Source: a bacterium
GTDB lineage: Bacteria; Eisenbacteria; RBG-16-71-46; CAIMUX01
Direction of reading: 5' to 3'
DNA: 64,000 bases
Assembly: GCA_030431975.1 (NCBI GenBank)
Contig: JAUIHP010000001.1
Location: forward strand, 456,986-520,985
Shown: piece after piece, positions 7,222 to 17,968 of the stretch
How positions within the stretch are numbered: the stretch's first letter is position 1
Layout: every line of letters begins with the position of its first letter
Notes under the pieces: model-generated
Databases searched by the model: none
The model's input: the letters and a program-made list of their open reading frames with translations, nothing else
What the model was told of the DNA's origin: nothing
Made by a program: the position numbers and the translations under genes

Positions 7222-9816
7222 CTACCTACGCCAGGAGATCTGACGGGAAAGTCGACGTCCTTCGCTCCGCAGCTCATAGAAATAGATGCCGGCCCCGACA
7301 AGTCGACCGGAGTCGTCGCGCCCATCCCACACAACCTCGTGGCGACCGGCGTCGATCGGGCCGTCCACGAGTCGGCGAACGCGCCGTCCGGCCGTGTCGA
7401 AGAGCGCAATCTCGACGTCGGCTTCGGCGGGCACTGCAAACCGGAGAACGGCTTCGCCGGACGCGGGATTCGGCATCGGCGCACCAAGATCCAGGTAGGT
7501 GACCGGACCGTCTCCCTCGACGGAACTTGGTGGTGAGGTCAGTCCTTCGATCAGAACTTCGCTACTGAAGTTGCGGGCATCGTCGAAGGAATAGAAGAGG
7601 TAGCTGTAGGCCGTCTCCGGCTGCAATCCCTCGTCATCGATGAAGGGATCGGAGCTGTGGTCTTCGTCGCGCGAGTAGATGACCTTGGCTCCCGGAGCCA
7701 CGCTTTGCCCCTCGACATAGGAGACGCCGTTCTGCGGACCGGCCCAAAACCGCGATCCCTCATAGCGAACGATGAGCGTCCCCTCGAAATCCAGCACTCG
7801 GTCTTCATTCCATGTCCACGAAAGCGACGTTTCCCCCATCGAGGTCTGGATCACATCGGTCACCGGTCCCGGCGTCTTGTTGTCCAAGCCGGCCAGACTC
7901 ACCAACTGGGGACCGGTCGGGACATTGGTGCCGGTCACCCGCGCCGTCCAAACCCCCGCCTCCGGATTGGCAACGGTAATGCTCTCGACGTTGTTCACGG
8001 TGTCGACCCCGCGCACCGCATTCTGGTCGGGAAACAGAGGGTCCAGAACCCAGGGTTCGTAGACCTGATCACTCGGAGAAATGAGGACGAGATCGATGTC
8101 GTTGATCAGCGCCGGATTCGCCATGGCCATGGCTTCCGGATCGTCCCACGCGATGGCGACTCGCAGCTCGGGCAGGTCCGGAACCGCAAAGTCGAACTCG
8201 AACTCATCATTCTGATCGACGGTCAGTAGGTAGGGCGTGTCCGCATAGAAGGCGAGCACCGCCGGCTCGATATTGATCCTTCCGTGTCCGAACGCGTAGT
8301 CCGTTCCGGGATTTCCTACATCGGTGGCATGGGCCACGAGGAGTGCTTTGTACATCGAGGGTTCGAGGGCCCAGGGAACGCCCGAGTCGAGATAGGCGTC
8401 ACGAAGCAGAGCAATCGAACCGGTCGCAGCGGCGGCCGCCATCGAGGTTCCGCACCAAGACTCGCCGCCGTAGTAGAAGTTCGGGGGCAGGGTCGAGTGA
8501 ATGTAGCCCTCGCCACCCTCTTCACAACCGGGTGCGCAGAGGTCCGGCTTGACGCGCCCGTCGTCGGTCGGGCCCCACGAAGAGAAAATCGTCATCGTGT
8601 CGTCGTCGGAATTGGTGGCGCCGACGACCAGAATGTTCTTGGCGGCCTTCGGGGGGTTGAGGCAGCCGTACGGATTCACGTCGAGACCGCAGTCTCCGTC
8701 GTCCCGCTCGTTCCCAGCCGAAAAGACGATGGGTACGCGTCGCCCGGCGGTTCCGCGGACCAGAGCATCGAGGTCCGGGACGATGAGATCGTAGTCCCCG
8801 TAGATCGAGCAGTTTTGGCTGTTGACCCCGAATCCCCACGAGTTGTTGAGCACGTCGACCGTCTGGTTGGCGATGGCATCGACCATCAGCGAGATGACAT
8901 CACCTTCGTTGTCCCACGCGAGAACGCTGGCGTCGGGCGCCATGCCCCGCCACTGCAACGCGGTACCCCCATCCGTCTCGCTGTAGGCGCCGCTGCCGCC
9001 GATCGTCCCGGCGACATGGGTCGCGTGACTGGTGGATCCGCCACTACCGAAGTTGGTGAGTCGGCCGGTGAAATCCGGGTGATCGGAGGCCACTTCCTTG
9101 TCATCGAGAATCCCGACCTTCACGCCCAGTCCGGTCCGGTTGTAAGGCGGGGACTGCACGATCTCGGCTCCGAGAGTGACCCGGGTGCCGTCGTTCTCAT
9201 AGATGACGGGAGGCGCGGTCTCAGAAACCCACTGCACCAGGTCGAGACCTGCGATGGACTCGACCTGACCTTCGCTCACCAGAACGATCCATCCCGGGAG
9301 TGCCGGCGTCGTCCGTACGACTTCCGCACCAAGAGCCTCGAGACGGGTACGAAGTTGGGGAAGATCCGCTTTGGCGTAGGCTCGAACGCGAAGCTCGACA
9401 CGCCCGTCCTCCGTCCGCGCCCAGTCCCCGATGTCTCCGGCCGCCAAACGCGCCGGCATCTTGTCCGTCGACTGGAGGCTTCCCAACCAACGAACCCGGC
9501 TCTGCGCCTGAGCGTCGTTCCAGAGCCGCCCGTCCACGCGGGCAACCCATGTCCCTTCGGGCAGGTAGTGAAGTAGCTCGACCCCATCGATGCGGAGCTC
9601 GGCCCGGCGCAGCCCGGTTTCCCAGGGCTGGATGAGGACGATCCTGGACTCAGTGCCGACCGGGGCGGGCTCCTGGGACAGGTAGGCCAGGGACGGGGCC
9701 GGATCGAGGGTCCGGGACTTCAAATGAATCGGGGCCCCCACAGACAGGTTTGCGGAGACCAGTAGACCGAGCGGTGCGAGGCAAAGGAAGGACAAGCGAA
9801 GGAAGCTCCCCTTCAT
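7222..9816 (-). CDS. Secreted subtilisin-like serine protease (S8) with FlgD-like C-terminal sorting module
   Basis: Exported protease of about 864 residues. The start at 9816 (MKGSFLRLS) has AGGAG six bases upstream; a Met five codons earlier is less likely. The signal peptide runs to about ANLSVGA. After a propeptide-like region (to about 215) comes the S8 catalytic domain: Asp in VGILDD near 237, His in SHATHVAGT near 267, the oxyanion Asn in FSAGNE, and Ser in CGTSMAA near 457. A P-domain-like or jelly-roll beta region (VPDLPELRVAIAWDDPE) and a fibronectin-like segment follow. The last 85 residues (PMPNPASGE, LFDTAGRRVRRL, GRHEVVWDGRDDSGR, GIYFYEL) are a FlgD-Ig/T9SS type-A-like module. 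It probably acts at or beyond the outer membrane. The gene stands alone; its own promoter should lie upstream of 9816. Confidence 0.9.
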   Translation of the reverse strand: MKGSFLRLSFLCLAPLGLLVSANLSVGAPIHLKSRTLDPAPSLAYLSQEPAPVGTESRIVLIQPWETGLRRAELRIDGVELLHYLPEGTWVARVDGRLWNDAQAQSRVRWLGSLQSTDKMPARLAAGDIGDWARTEDGRVELRVRAYAKADLPQLRTRLEALGAEVVRTTPALPGWIVLVSEGQVESIAGLDLVQWVSETAPPVIYENDGTRVTLGAEIVQSPPYNRTGLGVKVGILDDKEVASDHPDFTGRLTNFGSGGSTSHATHVAGTIGGSGAYSETDGGTALQWRGMAPDASVLAWDNEGDVISLMVDAIANQTVDVLNNSWGFGVNSQNCSIYGDYDLIVPDLDALVRGTAGRRVPIVFSAGNERDDGDCGLDVNPYGCLNPPKAAKNILVVGATNSDDDTMTIFSSWGPTDDGRVKPDLCAPGCEEGGEGYIHSTLPPNFYYGGESWCGTSMAAAAATGSIALLRDAYLDSGVPWALEPSMYKALLVAHATDVGNPGTDYAFGHGRINIEPAVLAFYADTPYLLTVDQNDEFEFDFAVPDLPELRVAIAWDDPEAMAMANPALINDIDLVLISPSDQVYEPWVLDPLFPDQNAVRGVDTVNNVESITVANPEAGVWTARVTGTNVPTGPQLVSLAGLDNKTPGPVTDVIQTSMGETSLSWTWNEDRVLDFEGTLIVRYEGSRFWAGPQNGVSYVEGQSVAPGAKVIYSRDEDHSSDPFIDDEGLQPETAYSYLFYSFDDARNFSSEVLIEGLTSPPSSVEGDGPVTYLDLGAPMPNPASGEAVLRFAVPAEADVEIALFDTAGRRVRRLVDGPIDAGRHEVVWDGRDDSGRLVGAGIYFYELRSEGRRLSRQISWRR

Positions 9817-10004
9817 CTTCTTCTCCTGCATGGGTTTGAGTCAATCCAAGGGCAGGTGACGGAGCCTTCCTCCGGCGCGGTAGCGGTCGGCGCCCCTAAC
9901 CAGCTTTATCAAAGCTCTTACATTGTAGCATAAGGGCACAAGGGCCGAGCCGATGGTTCCGAGAAGACGGAAATCGGCCAGGATCCACAACTTCGGCGGG
10001 TTGC

Positions 10005-11447
10005 CTATTTTCGAGGTCCGATCATCTTGGACGGATCGACCCACCGATCGAAGTCCTGGGAACTGACGAGGCCAAGCTGAAGGGCGGCTTCCTTCAGGGT
10101 GAGCCCCTCCTTGTGCGCCGTCTTGGCGATCTTCGCCGCGTTGTCGTATCCGATATGAGTATTGAGCGCGGTCACGAGCATCAAAGACGCGTTCAGGTGC
10201 TCCTGGATGCGGGCACGGTTGGGCTCGATCCCGACGGCGCAGTGATCCGCAAACGAACGGCACGAGTCTCCAAGCAGGCGGATCGACTCGAGCAGGTTGT
10301 GGATCATGACCGGCTTGTAGACGTTGAGTTCGAAGTTGCCCTGGGATCCCGCGAACCCAATCGCGGCATCGTTGCCCATGACCTGGCAACAAACCATGGT
10401 CATGGACTCGGACTGAGTCGGGTTGACCTTGCCCGGCATGATCGAGCTTCCCGGCTCGTTCTCCGGAATGGAAATCTCTCCCAAACCACAACGCGGTCCG
10501 CTGGCCAGCCAACGAACGTCGTTGGCGATCTTCATGAGAGCGGCAGCCAAGGTCTTGAGGGCGCCGGAGGCTTCGACCACGGCGTCGTGGGCACCGAGCG
10601 CGGCAAACTTGTTCTTCGCCGTAACGAAGGGCAGGTCGGTGATCTCTGCGATCTTGGCCGCGCTGAGCTTCGCATAGTCCGGATGCGTGTTGAGTCCCGT
10701 CCCGACCGCGGTTCCGCCGAGCGCGAGTTCATAGAGGTGAGGCAAGGTGTTCCTGACCGCCTTCATTGCCGCGTCGAGCTGCGCGACCCAACCGGAGATG
10801 GCCTGACCCAGCGTCAACGGCGTGGCGTCCTGAAGATGCGTTCGTCCGCACTTCACGACCTTCTTGTATTCGCGGGATTTGCCGTCGAGGACATCACGCA
10901 GGTGTTGGACCGCAGGCAAGAGGTGATGCACGAGCTGCTCACCGGCTGCGATGTGCATTGCGGTGGGAAAGGTGTCGTTGCTCGACTGGCTCTTGTTGAC
11001 GTCATCGTTCGGATGGACCGGATCTTTCGAACCGAGCTTCCCGCCCGCAAGTTCGATGGCCCGGTTCGCGATGACCTCGTTGCTGTTCATGTTGGTCTGC
11101 GTTCCGGAACCGGTCTGGAAGACGACGAGCGGGAAGTGATCGTCGAGGTATCCGTCGATCACTTCCTTGGCTGCCTTCTCGATCAGCCGCAGTTTCTTCT
11201 TTGGAAGCAGTCCGAGTTCGCCGTTGGCTCGTGCGGCGGCAAGCTTGAGGATCCCCAGTGCGCGGATCATCTCCCGCGGGAAGATGATGTTCCCGACTTC
11301 GAAGTTCTGGATGCTGCGCTGGGTCTGAGCTCCCCAGTACCGGTCCGCCGGTACCTGGAGTTCTCCCATCGTGTCACGCTCGATCCGTACCTTAGTTGCC
11401 TGCGCTACCTTAGTTGCCTTGGTTGCCTTCGGTCCCTTCGGCGCCAT
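10005..11447 (-). CDS. fumC: Fumarate hydratase, class II
   Basis: Iron-independent fumarase interconverting fumarate and malate in the TCA cycle, 480 residues. It has the class II N-terminus [35 protein letters not shown], the substrate segment [28 protein letters not shown], and the signature SS-loop [11 protein letters not shown] near 334-344. The reading frame is open to 11642. The best start is ATG at 11447 with GGAGGGG about nine bases upstream. It gives a Lys/Ala-rich leader ([13 protein letters not shown]) before the conserved domain. This leader overlaps the end of the flotillin gene by 38 bp, so the two are translationally linked. With sucA nearby, it is a second TCA-cycle gene in the window. 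Confidence 0.95.
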   Translation of the reverse strand: MAPKGPKATKATKVAQATKVRIERDTMGELQVPADRYWGAQTQRSIQNFEVGNIIFPREMIRALGILKLAAARANGELGLLPKKKLRLIEKAAKEVIDGYLDDHFPLVVFQTGSGTQTNMNSNEVIANRAIELAGGKLGSKDPVHPNDDVNKSQSSNDTFPTAMHIAAGEQLVHHLLPAVQHLRDVLDGKSREYKKVVKCGRTHLQDATPLTLGQAISGWVAQLDAAMKAVRNTLPHLYELALGGTAVGTGLNTHPDYAKLSAAKIAEITDLPFVTAKNKFAALGAHDAVVEASGALKTLAAALMKIANDVRWLASGPRCGLGEISIPENEPGSSIMPGKVNPTQSESMTMVCCQVMGNDAAIGFAGSQGNFELNVYKPVMIHNLLESIRLLGDSCRSFADHCAVGIEPNRARIQEHLNASLMLVTALNTHIGYDNAAKIAKTAHKEGLTLKEAALQLGLVSSQDFDRWVDPSKMIGPRK

Positions 11448-12990
11448 GCTGGCTCCCCTCCTCACTTCCGTGGATCTCCTGATCCGGTTGCAGGCGTCCG
11501 AGGTACTGCGGCAGCTCGACCCCGGCCATGTTTGCAAGTTCCTGCAGCGGCGGCAGACTCTTGATGAATCCGGAAAGGAAGTTCGCCGTCGAGGTCGACC
11601 CCTTTTCCCCGTTCCCGCTGTCCCAAACCGTAATCTTATCAATCTTGAGGTTGGAGATGGCCTCGACCTGGCGTCCGATGATCTCTTCCAGCTTTTCGAT
11701 CATGAGCATCGTCGCTGCGGAACGGGCATCTCCGTCACAACTCTCGATGAGCCGGCGGTAGCCTTCGGCCTTGGCTTCCAGAACCTGCCTCACACCCTGA
11801 GCCTCGGCTTCGTACTTGGCGAGAACGGCGTCGGCTTCACCGCGAGCCAACAGTCGAGTCCGCTCCGCGACACCGGCAGCTTCAATCTCGACTTCACGCT
11901 TCTCGGTTTCCTTGCGGACGATCTCTTCCGCGTTCAACCGTTCCTGCTCCAAACGGTACTGCGTCTTCTGAATCTCGATCTCTGCCGTCCGGCGCGCCAC
12001 TTCCGCCGCCTGACGGGCTTCGGCTTCACGTTCGGCCAGTCGTGAGTTGGCCGCGGCAATGCTGGCCTTGGACTCGTTCTCGCCCGTAATGGCCTCGGCT
12101 TCCCGCTGCTGGACGAAAACACGACGATCGGCTTCGGCAGCCTTCTTCCCCTTGTCCGACTCGGCCACGTTCTGTGCGACCTCGACGTCCCGGTTCTTGT
12201 TCGCTTCCGCCTCACCGATGGCCGCCAACGTCTCCTGCTGCTGTACGAAGATGCGCTGGTCGGCCTCGGCCTGCTTCGTACCCTTGGCCGCTTCCGCCTC
12301 GTTCTCGGCGACGCGAATGGTCCGTTCCCGATTGGCCTCGGCCTGACCGATGGCGCCGACCTTGTCCTGCTCGGCAACGTCGACCATGGCCTTGTTGATG
12401 GCTTCGGACGCAGCCTTCTTACCGATCGACTCGATGTAGTCGGACTCGTCCGTGATGTCCGTGATGTTGACGTTGATCAGGTTGAGACCGATCTTGTTGA
12501 GTTCGGGTTCGACGTTCTTTCGAATCGAGGTCAGGAAGGATTCGCGATCCTGGTTGATCTGCTCGATGGTGAGCGAGGCGACGGTCAGGCGCAGTTGTCC
12601 GAAGATGATCTCCCGGGCCATCTCTTCGATCTGCGGGGAGGCCAGTCCGAGAAGTCGCTCGGCCGCGTTGTACATGATCGTCGGCTCGGTACTGATACCG
12701 ACGGTGAACGTACTCGGAACATGGATTCGAATGTTCTGTAGCGAGAGTGCGTTCTTCAGCGGAATGTTGATCGTCATCGGAATGAGACTGAGGTAGGAGT
12801 AGTCCTGAATCAGAGGCCAGACCATGGCGCCACCACCATGGATGCACCTCGCGGACTGTTCTTTGCCGACCCGTCCATAGATGACGAGGATGGAGTCGGA
12901 AGGGCATCGCTTGAATCGCGAAGCCAGCACGATCGCGGTGAAGCCGAGCAAGATGGCTCCCGCGATGACGACTAGAACCCAAAGATCCAT
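11410..12990 (-). CDS. Flotillin-family SPFH membrane protein (FloT/YqiK type)
   Basis: Membrane scaffold protein linked to lipid-domain organisation, about 526 residues. One N-terminal membrane span ([21 protein letters not shown]) is followed by the SPFH/band-7 domain (about 25-200, with [20 protein letters not shown]). A long Ala/Glu-rich coiled-coil 'flotillin' region (about 200-410, [15 protein letters not shown] and similar) comes next, then a short C-terminal domain. The start at 12990 has a near-perfect AAGGAGG SD; an in-frame start at 13047 (MIEDLLEWFG) is possible and adds 19 residues. The NfeD-like partner lies just upstream in the same orientation, the usual pairing for this family. 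The C-terminal tail ([20 protein letters not shown]) is encoded partly in DNA shared with fumC. Confidence 0.92.
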   Translation of the reverse strand: MDLWVLVVIAGAILLGFTAIVLASRFKRCPSDSILVIYGRVGKEQSARCIHGGGAMVWPLIQDYSYLSLIPMTINIPLKNALSLQNIRIHVPSTFTVGISTEPTIMYNAAERLLGLASPQIEEMAREIIFGQLRLTVASLTIEQINQDRESFLTSIRKNVEPELNKIGLNLINVNITDITDESDYIESIGKKAASEAINKAMVDVAEQDKVGAIGQAEANRERTIRVAENEAEAAKGTKQAEADQRIFVQQQETLAAIGEAEANKNRDVEVAQNVAESDKGKKAAEADRRVFVQQREAEAITGENESKASIAAANSRLAEREAEARQAAEVARRTAEIEIQKTQYRLEQERLNAEEIVRKETEKREVEIEAAGVAERTRLLARGEADAVLAKYEAEAQGVRQVLEAKAEGYRRLIESCDGDARSAATMLMIEKLEEIIGRQVEAISNLKIDKITVWDSGNGEKGSTSTANFLSGFIKSLPPLQELANMAGVELPQYLGRLQPDQEIHGSEEGSQHGAEGTEGNQGN

Positions 12991-13121
12991 TCCCGGTCCT
13001 CCTTGTGGTCGGAGTGTTCCAAACCACTCCAACAGGTCTTCAATCATGTCGGCCTTCCATCATGGCTGCGGCAAAGAGAGCCGCTGAAGGTGATGACGAA
13101 CTTCCAACACAGGACATCGCT

Positions 13122-13682
13122 CTAAGCCTTCTCGACGATGAACGCCTCACCGGATACGGCAACGATACGGACCGGGTCTCCGGTCTTCAGGTCCTCGTCC
13201 GAGCGGCTGCGAGCATCAAACGTCCTTAGCCGCCCTCCGACCACGACCTGCACTTTGCCCGTATCCCCGGCGGGAATCGTCAGGTAAACGGTCCCTTCCG
13301 CACCGACCGCGGAATCGAGCTTTACGTTTCCCGAGGACTGTAGGCGAATGAAGAATCGATAGAGCTGCGAGCTGAGCCACAGAGCCAGACCACCCGCGGC
13401 CGCGCCGACGAGGATGGCAACCGTCGGGTTCGCCCCGCTTCGCAGCATGGCCAGACCGACCAGTCCAAACATCATGAAGAAGGCGGTGAGGCCGTGGACG
13501 GAAAGCCCGGCGCCCCCACCCCCGCCGTCCAGGTCGGCATCCGCATCGAAGTCGCTGACATCGTCTCCGATACCGATGGCGAAGAGGACCATCCGGAGAA
13601 GGAAGAGCACGCCGCCGACCAGAGCGCAGATGGCGAGGACGAATTCCAGCCGGTCGAGTTCACCAAGTCCAAGGAAATCCAT
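13122..13682 (-). CDS. NfeD-like membrane protein, partner of flotillin
   Basis: Inner-membrane protein of 186 residues with about three membrane spans (near 13-37, 64-83 and 86-108). A short acidic/Gly loop (DFDADADLDGGGGGAG) lies between the first two. A C-terminal OB-fold-like domain (about 120-184, VGAEGTVYLTIPAGDTGKVQV ... GEAFIVEKA) is characteristic of the NfeD/YuaF/YqiJ family. Such proteins are encoded next to flotillins or stomatins and are thought to assist their assembly. It is likely the first gene of an nfeD-flotillin-fumC transcription unit, with 131 bp to the flotillin start. Confidence 0.85.
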   Translation of the reverse strand: MDFLGLGELDRLEFVLAICALVGGVLFLLRMVLFAIGIGDDVSDFDADADLDGGGGGAGLSVHGLTAFFMMFGLVGLAMLRSGANPTVAILVGAAAGGLALWLSSQLYRFFIRLQSSGNVKLDSAVGAEGTVYLTIPAGDTGKVQVVVGGRLRTFDARSRSDEDLKTGDPVRIVAVSGEAFIVEKA

Positions 13683-13810
13683 GACGACCTCCGTTCGAAC
13701 TTACCGGTTGAAAAGGAGTTGTATTCACGGGAGGGATACTGCATTCCAACCGAGCGCCTGGCAATTCGATTTGTCCGGAGATAGGAAGGGATCCGCTGAA
13801 AGGACCGACG

Positions 13811-14152
13811 ATGACCGAGCTCGCAGACCGAACCTGTATTCCCTGCAAAGGCGACGTTCCGCCTCTGAAGGGCGACGCCCTGCGCGATCTCTATGCAGAG
13901 CTGGGCCCGAAAACGAAGTGGAAGGTGGTCGACGAGCACCATCTCGAACGGCAGTACAACTTCCCGGACTTCAAGTCGGCCCTGGCCTTCACGAATCGAG
14001 TCGGAGAGCTCGCCGAAGACCAGTACCACCATCCCGACATCTTTTTGTCGTGGGGAAAAGTCGTCGTCAAGATCTGGACCCACAAAATCGACGGCCTGGT
14101 CGAGTCCGACTTCATCTTTGCGGCCAAGACAGAGGCCCTACCCAGAGCGTAG
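13811..14152 (+). CDS. phhB: 4a-hydroxytetrahydrobiopterin dehydratase (pterin-4a-carbinolamine dehydratase)
   Basis: A 113-residue enzyme dehydrating the 4a-carbinolamine formed by pterin-dependent hydroxylases, or acting in related pterin chemistry. The family signature is clear: Trp-Lys in KTKWKVVD, then QYHHPDIFLSW with His73/His74, and IWTHKIDGLVESD with His91. An 11-residue N-terminal extension carries CIPC. The start ATG at 13811 has AAAGGA upstream. It is divergent from the nfeD-flotillin unit and convergent with ettA, sharing a bidirectional terminator. No phenylalanine hydroxylase is in the window, but folE2, another pterin gene, lies at about 48 kb. Confidence 0.92.
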   Translation: MTELADRTCIPCKGDVPPLKGDALRDLYAELGPKTKWKVVDEHHLERQYNFPDFKSALAFTNRVGELAEDQYHHPDIFLSWGKVVVKIWTHKIDGLVESDFIFAAKTEALPRA

Positions 14153-14158
14153 GGCCTC
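14132..14158. terminator. Bidirectional hairpin between phhB and ettA
   Basis: GAGGCCCTAC and GTAGGGCCTC form a perfect 10-bp stem with a 7-base loop. It overlaps the phhB stop codon and ends eight bases from the ettA stop. Convergent genes with a stable symmetric hairpin between them suggest one shared terminator. There is no long T run on either strand. Confidence 0.6.
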
Positions 14159-14166
14159 CGCCGCGG

Positions 14167-15846
<1,680 letters not shown>

Positions 15847-16014
15847 AGCTCGAGCCCTCCTTACCGGTCCACGACAAAATGCTGTCCGTACGCTCCGAGA
15901 TCAGCCCCGCAGTGTACGCATAGACTTTGGGAATCTCAAACGCGGAAGCCGGACCGCGCAACTCGCACAGCGCGATCCGGCAACCGGCCAGGCTAAGCCA
16001 GGCTCCCGAACAGG

Positions 16015-16845
16015 CTAAGCCTTGCTCTCCTGGAACAGATGGACGTCCCGCTGCGGGAACGGAATCGACACGCCCTGGGCGTCGAAGCGCTCCTTGATCG
16101 CCTGCGTAATGTCGAAGTAGACGTCCCAGTAATCTTCGCCCTTGCACCAGGGTCGAACGACGAAGTTGACGGAGGAGTCTCCAAGTTCGGAAACACCGCA
16201 CTCCGGCGCCGGATCGGAGAGGACCTTCGGGTGGTCGTTCATCAGGTCGAGTAGGATCTGCTTGGCCTGGGACATGTTGTCGCCATAGCTGATCCCCGCC
16301 GTGAGGTCGACGCGTCGCACGCCGTAGCCGTTGACGTTGTTGATGATCCCACCGGTCAGGGTCGCGTTCGGAATGAAGACCTTCTGGTTGTCGAGCGTCG
16401 CCATGGTCGTGACGAAGAGCCCGACGTCCTTGACCACACCGAGGTAGCCGTTGGACTCGAGGAGATCACCGACCTTGATGGGACGGAAGATGAGAATCAT
16501 GACGCCCGCGGCGAAGTTGGCCAACGAGCCCTGTAGGGCCAGTCCGACCGCGAAACCGGCGGCGCCGAGGACGGCCACGAACGAAGTCGTTTCGATTCCG
16601 AACTTGGAAAGGGCGGCGATGACGGCGAAGGCGAGAACGAGGATCTTCGACATGGAGACGAGGAACCCGCGAAGGGAGCGATCGACCTTGCCCCGGTCGA
16701 GAGCTTTGCCGACCATACCGCCGACGATGTTCGAAGCAATCCTCCCGACGATTAGAATGAGGACGGCCCCGATCACCTGGAGCCCGTACTTGGTTAGGAA
16801 GGGGACGATGCTGTCGACCGCCTTTTGAATCGTTTCTTGGTCCAT
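16015..16845 (-). CDS. mscS: Small-conductance mechanosensitive channel (MscS family)
   Basis: Inner-membrane osmotic safety valve, 276 residues, about the size of E. coli MscS. Three N-terminal spans are followed by the Gly/Ala-rich pore helix (GAAGFAVGLALQGSLANFAAGV region, about 94-115). Then come the beta domain (FRPIKVGDLLESNGYLGVVKDVGLF) and the C-terminal alpha/beta domain ending in IPFPQRDVHL. The ATG at 16845 has GAGGA seven bases upstream. It is divergent from the BtuF-like gene, leaving about 100 bp between the two starts for both promoters. Confidence 0.93.
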   Translation of the reverse strand: MDQETIQKAVDSIVPFLTKYGLQVIGAVLILIVGRIASNIVGGMVGKALDRGKVDRSLRGFLVSMSKILVLAFAVIAALSKFGIETTSFVAVLGAAGFAVGLALQGSLANFAAGVMILIFRPIKVGDLLESNGYLGVVKDVGLFVTTMATLDNQKVFIPNATLTGGIINNVNGYGVRRVDLTAGISYGDNMSQAKQILLDLMNDHPKVLSDPAPECGVSELGDSSVNFVVRPWCKGEDYWDVYFDITQAIKERFDAQGVSIPFPQRDVHLFQESKA

Positions 16846-16945
16846 TTTGGAATCCTCTTTGGACGTTCGGCCCGGAACGGAAGTTCTTGTTTCGGTTGTT
16901 TATTGGTGTGCGGCCCAACCGCCGATTTCAATTGGGAGACACTCA

Positions 16946-17899
16946 TTGTTCTGGAAAGTCACGAACTTCGCCCGAACACACGGGTTGGCGTCGAGCGCGA
17001 CGATTCTTATCCAGACTCTCGTCCTTTGCTACTCCGTCTGTTTCAGCCTCGGTTGCTCGGAGCAGAATGATCGTGCCGAGTCTCGCGAAGCCTTGCCCGC
17101 GGGCGACCACCTCCAAAGCCTGGCTTCTCTGTCACCCGGTATGACGGAACTTCTTTATGAACTCGGCGTCGGAGATCGGTTGGTGGGTATCTCCGACTAC
17201 TGCGCACCGGTTCCCAAACACGCGTCCCTGACTCGCCTGGGAACGGCGTTGACTCCAAACTACGAGGCCATCGTCACCACCTCCCCAGATCTGCTCGTGA
17301 CGGAAGCCGCCCGCGGGGCGCCGATCGAGGACTTGCGGGCACTTGGAGGAACGGTCGAGGCACTCCCGTGGCGTTCGACGGAAGAGCTGGTCGCCGGCAT
17401 TCGTCGGATCGGCGGACGGACGGGTTCGCAGGACGCGGCGACCCGGCTTGCCGACCGAATCGCGGAGGTTCTGTCCACTGTGCCTGACGACACCGCTCCT
17501 TCGGTGCTCCTGGCGATGGAGCATCCGGCCGGGCAGCTGACGGAAGTGTGGTACATGGCCGACGACACCTTGCACGGTGATGCCCTTCTCGCAGCCGGCG
17601 GCCGCAACGCCGTTTCCGGTATGGAGGGAGGAGTTCCAAAGATCTCGCTGGAGAAGGTCATCGAGATGAATCCCGAGGTCGTTCTCATCCTGTCCACTCA
17701 GAACTCGCTCACCGACGGCGAGCGTGAGGCCTTGCTCGCAGATTGGCGACAACTGACGACGCTGCAGGCAGTCCGGACCGGGAAGCTTGGAGTCGTGACC
17801 GGGGATCGGCTTTTCGTGACCGGTCCTCGCATCCTCGATGTCGTCGACCGAATCCGGGAGGAGCTATCGTCCCTCCTCGACGGAGCGGCCGTTCGATGA
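16946..17899 (+). CDS. Metal-chelate/cobalamin ABC transporter substrate-binding lipoprotein (BtuF-like)
   Basis: Periplasmic helical-backbone binding protein for cobalamin, heme or ferric siderophore, about 317 residues. Typical segments are LASLSPGMTELLYELGVGDRL, ISDYC, TALTPNYEAIVTTSPDLLV and the C-terminal DRLFVTGPRILDVVDRIREEL. A hydrophobic stretch ending in FSLGC is a plausible lipobox. The frame opens at 16847. I prefer TTG at 16946 because GGGAG lies seven bases upstream; TTG at 16985 would give a more compact signal peptide. It is the first gene of a three-gene importer with the ATPase and permease. I see no B12 box upstream, so cobalamin is only one candidate substrate. Confidence 0.82.
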   Translation: MFWKVTNFARTHGLASSATILIQTLVLCYSVCFSLGCSEQNDRAESREALPAGDHLQSLASLSPGMTELLYELGVGDRLVGISDYCAPVPKHASLTRLGTALTPNYEAIVTTSPDLLVTEAARGAPIEDLRALGGTVEALPWRSTEELVAGIRRIGGRTGSQDAATRLADRIAEVLSTVPDDTAPSVLLAMEHPAGQLTEVWYMADDTLHGDALLAAGGRNAVSGMEGGVPKISLEKVIEMNPEVVLILSTQNSLTDGEREALLADWRQLTTLQAVRTGKLGVVTGDRLFVTGPRILDVVDRIREELSSLLDGAAVR

Positions 17900-17912
17900 G
17901 ATCGGTGACACT

Positions 17913-17936
17913 GGTGATAACCGTGGTGATAACCGT
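17913..17936 (+). repeat. Perfect 12-bp tandem duplication between the binding-protein and ATPase genes
   Basis: GGTGATAACCGT occurs twice head to tail, with a degenerate third copy (GGTGACACT) just before. It lies in the 69-bp gap between the binding-protein and ATPase genes. It could be an operator-like site or a simple slippage duplication. Confidence 0.6.
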
Positions 17937-17968
17937 GAACCCGGCCACGACCGCATCCAGGGCTCCGA

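Noticed and set aside
9920..9945. Promoter for the subtilase gene (TACAAT on the minus strand)
   Set aside because: The -10-like box is good but no acceptable -35 lies at 16-18 bp, so I did not list it as a feature.
10113..11564. 483-residue plus-strand open frame opposite fumC
   Set aside because: Antisense to a conserved enzyme and without recognisable motifs.
16846..16945. Possible cobalamin riboswitch before the BtuF-like gene
   Set aside because: No B12 box (GCCACTG type) and only about 100 bases are available, too short for a typical cobalamin riboswitch.
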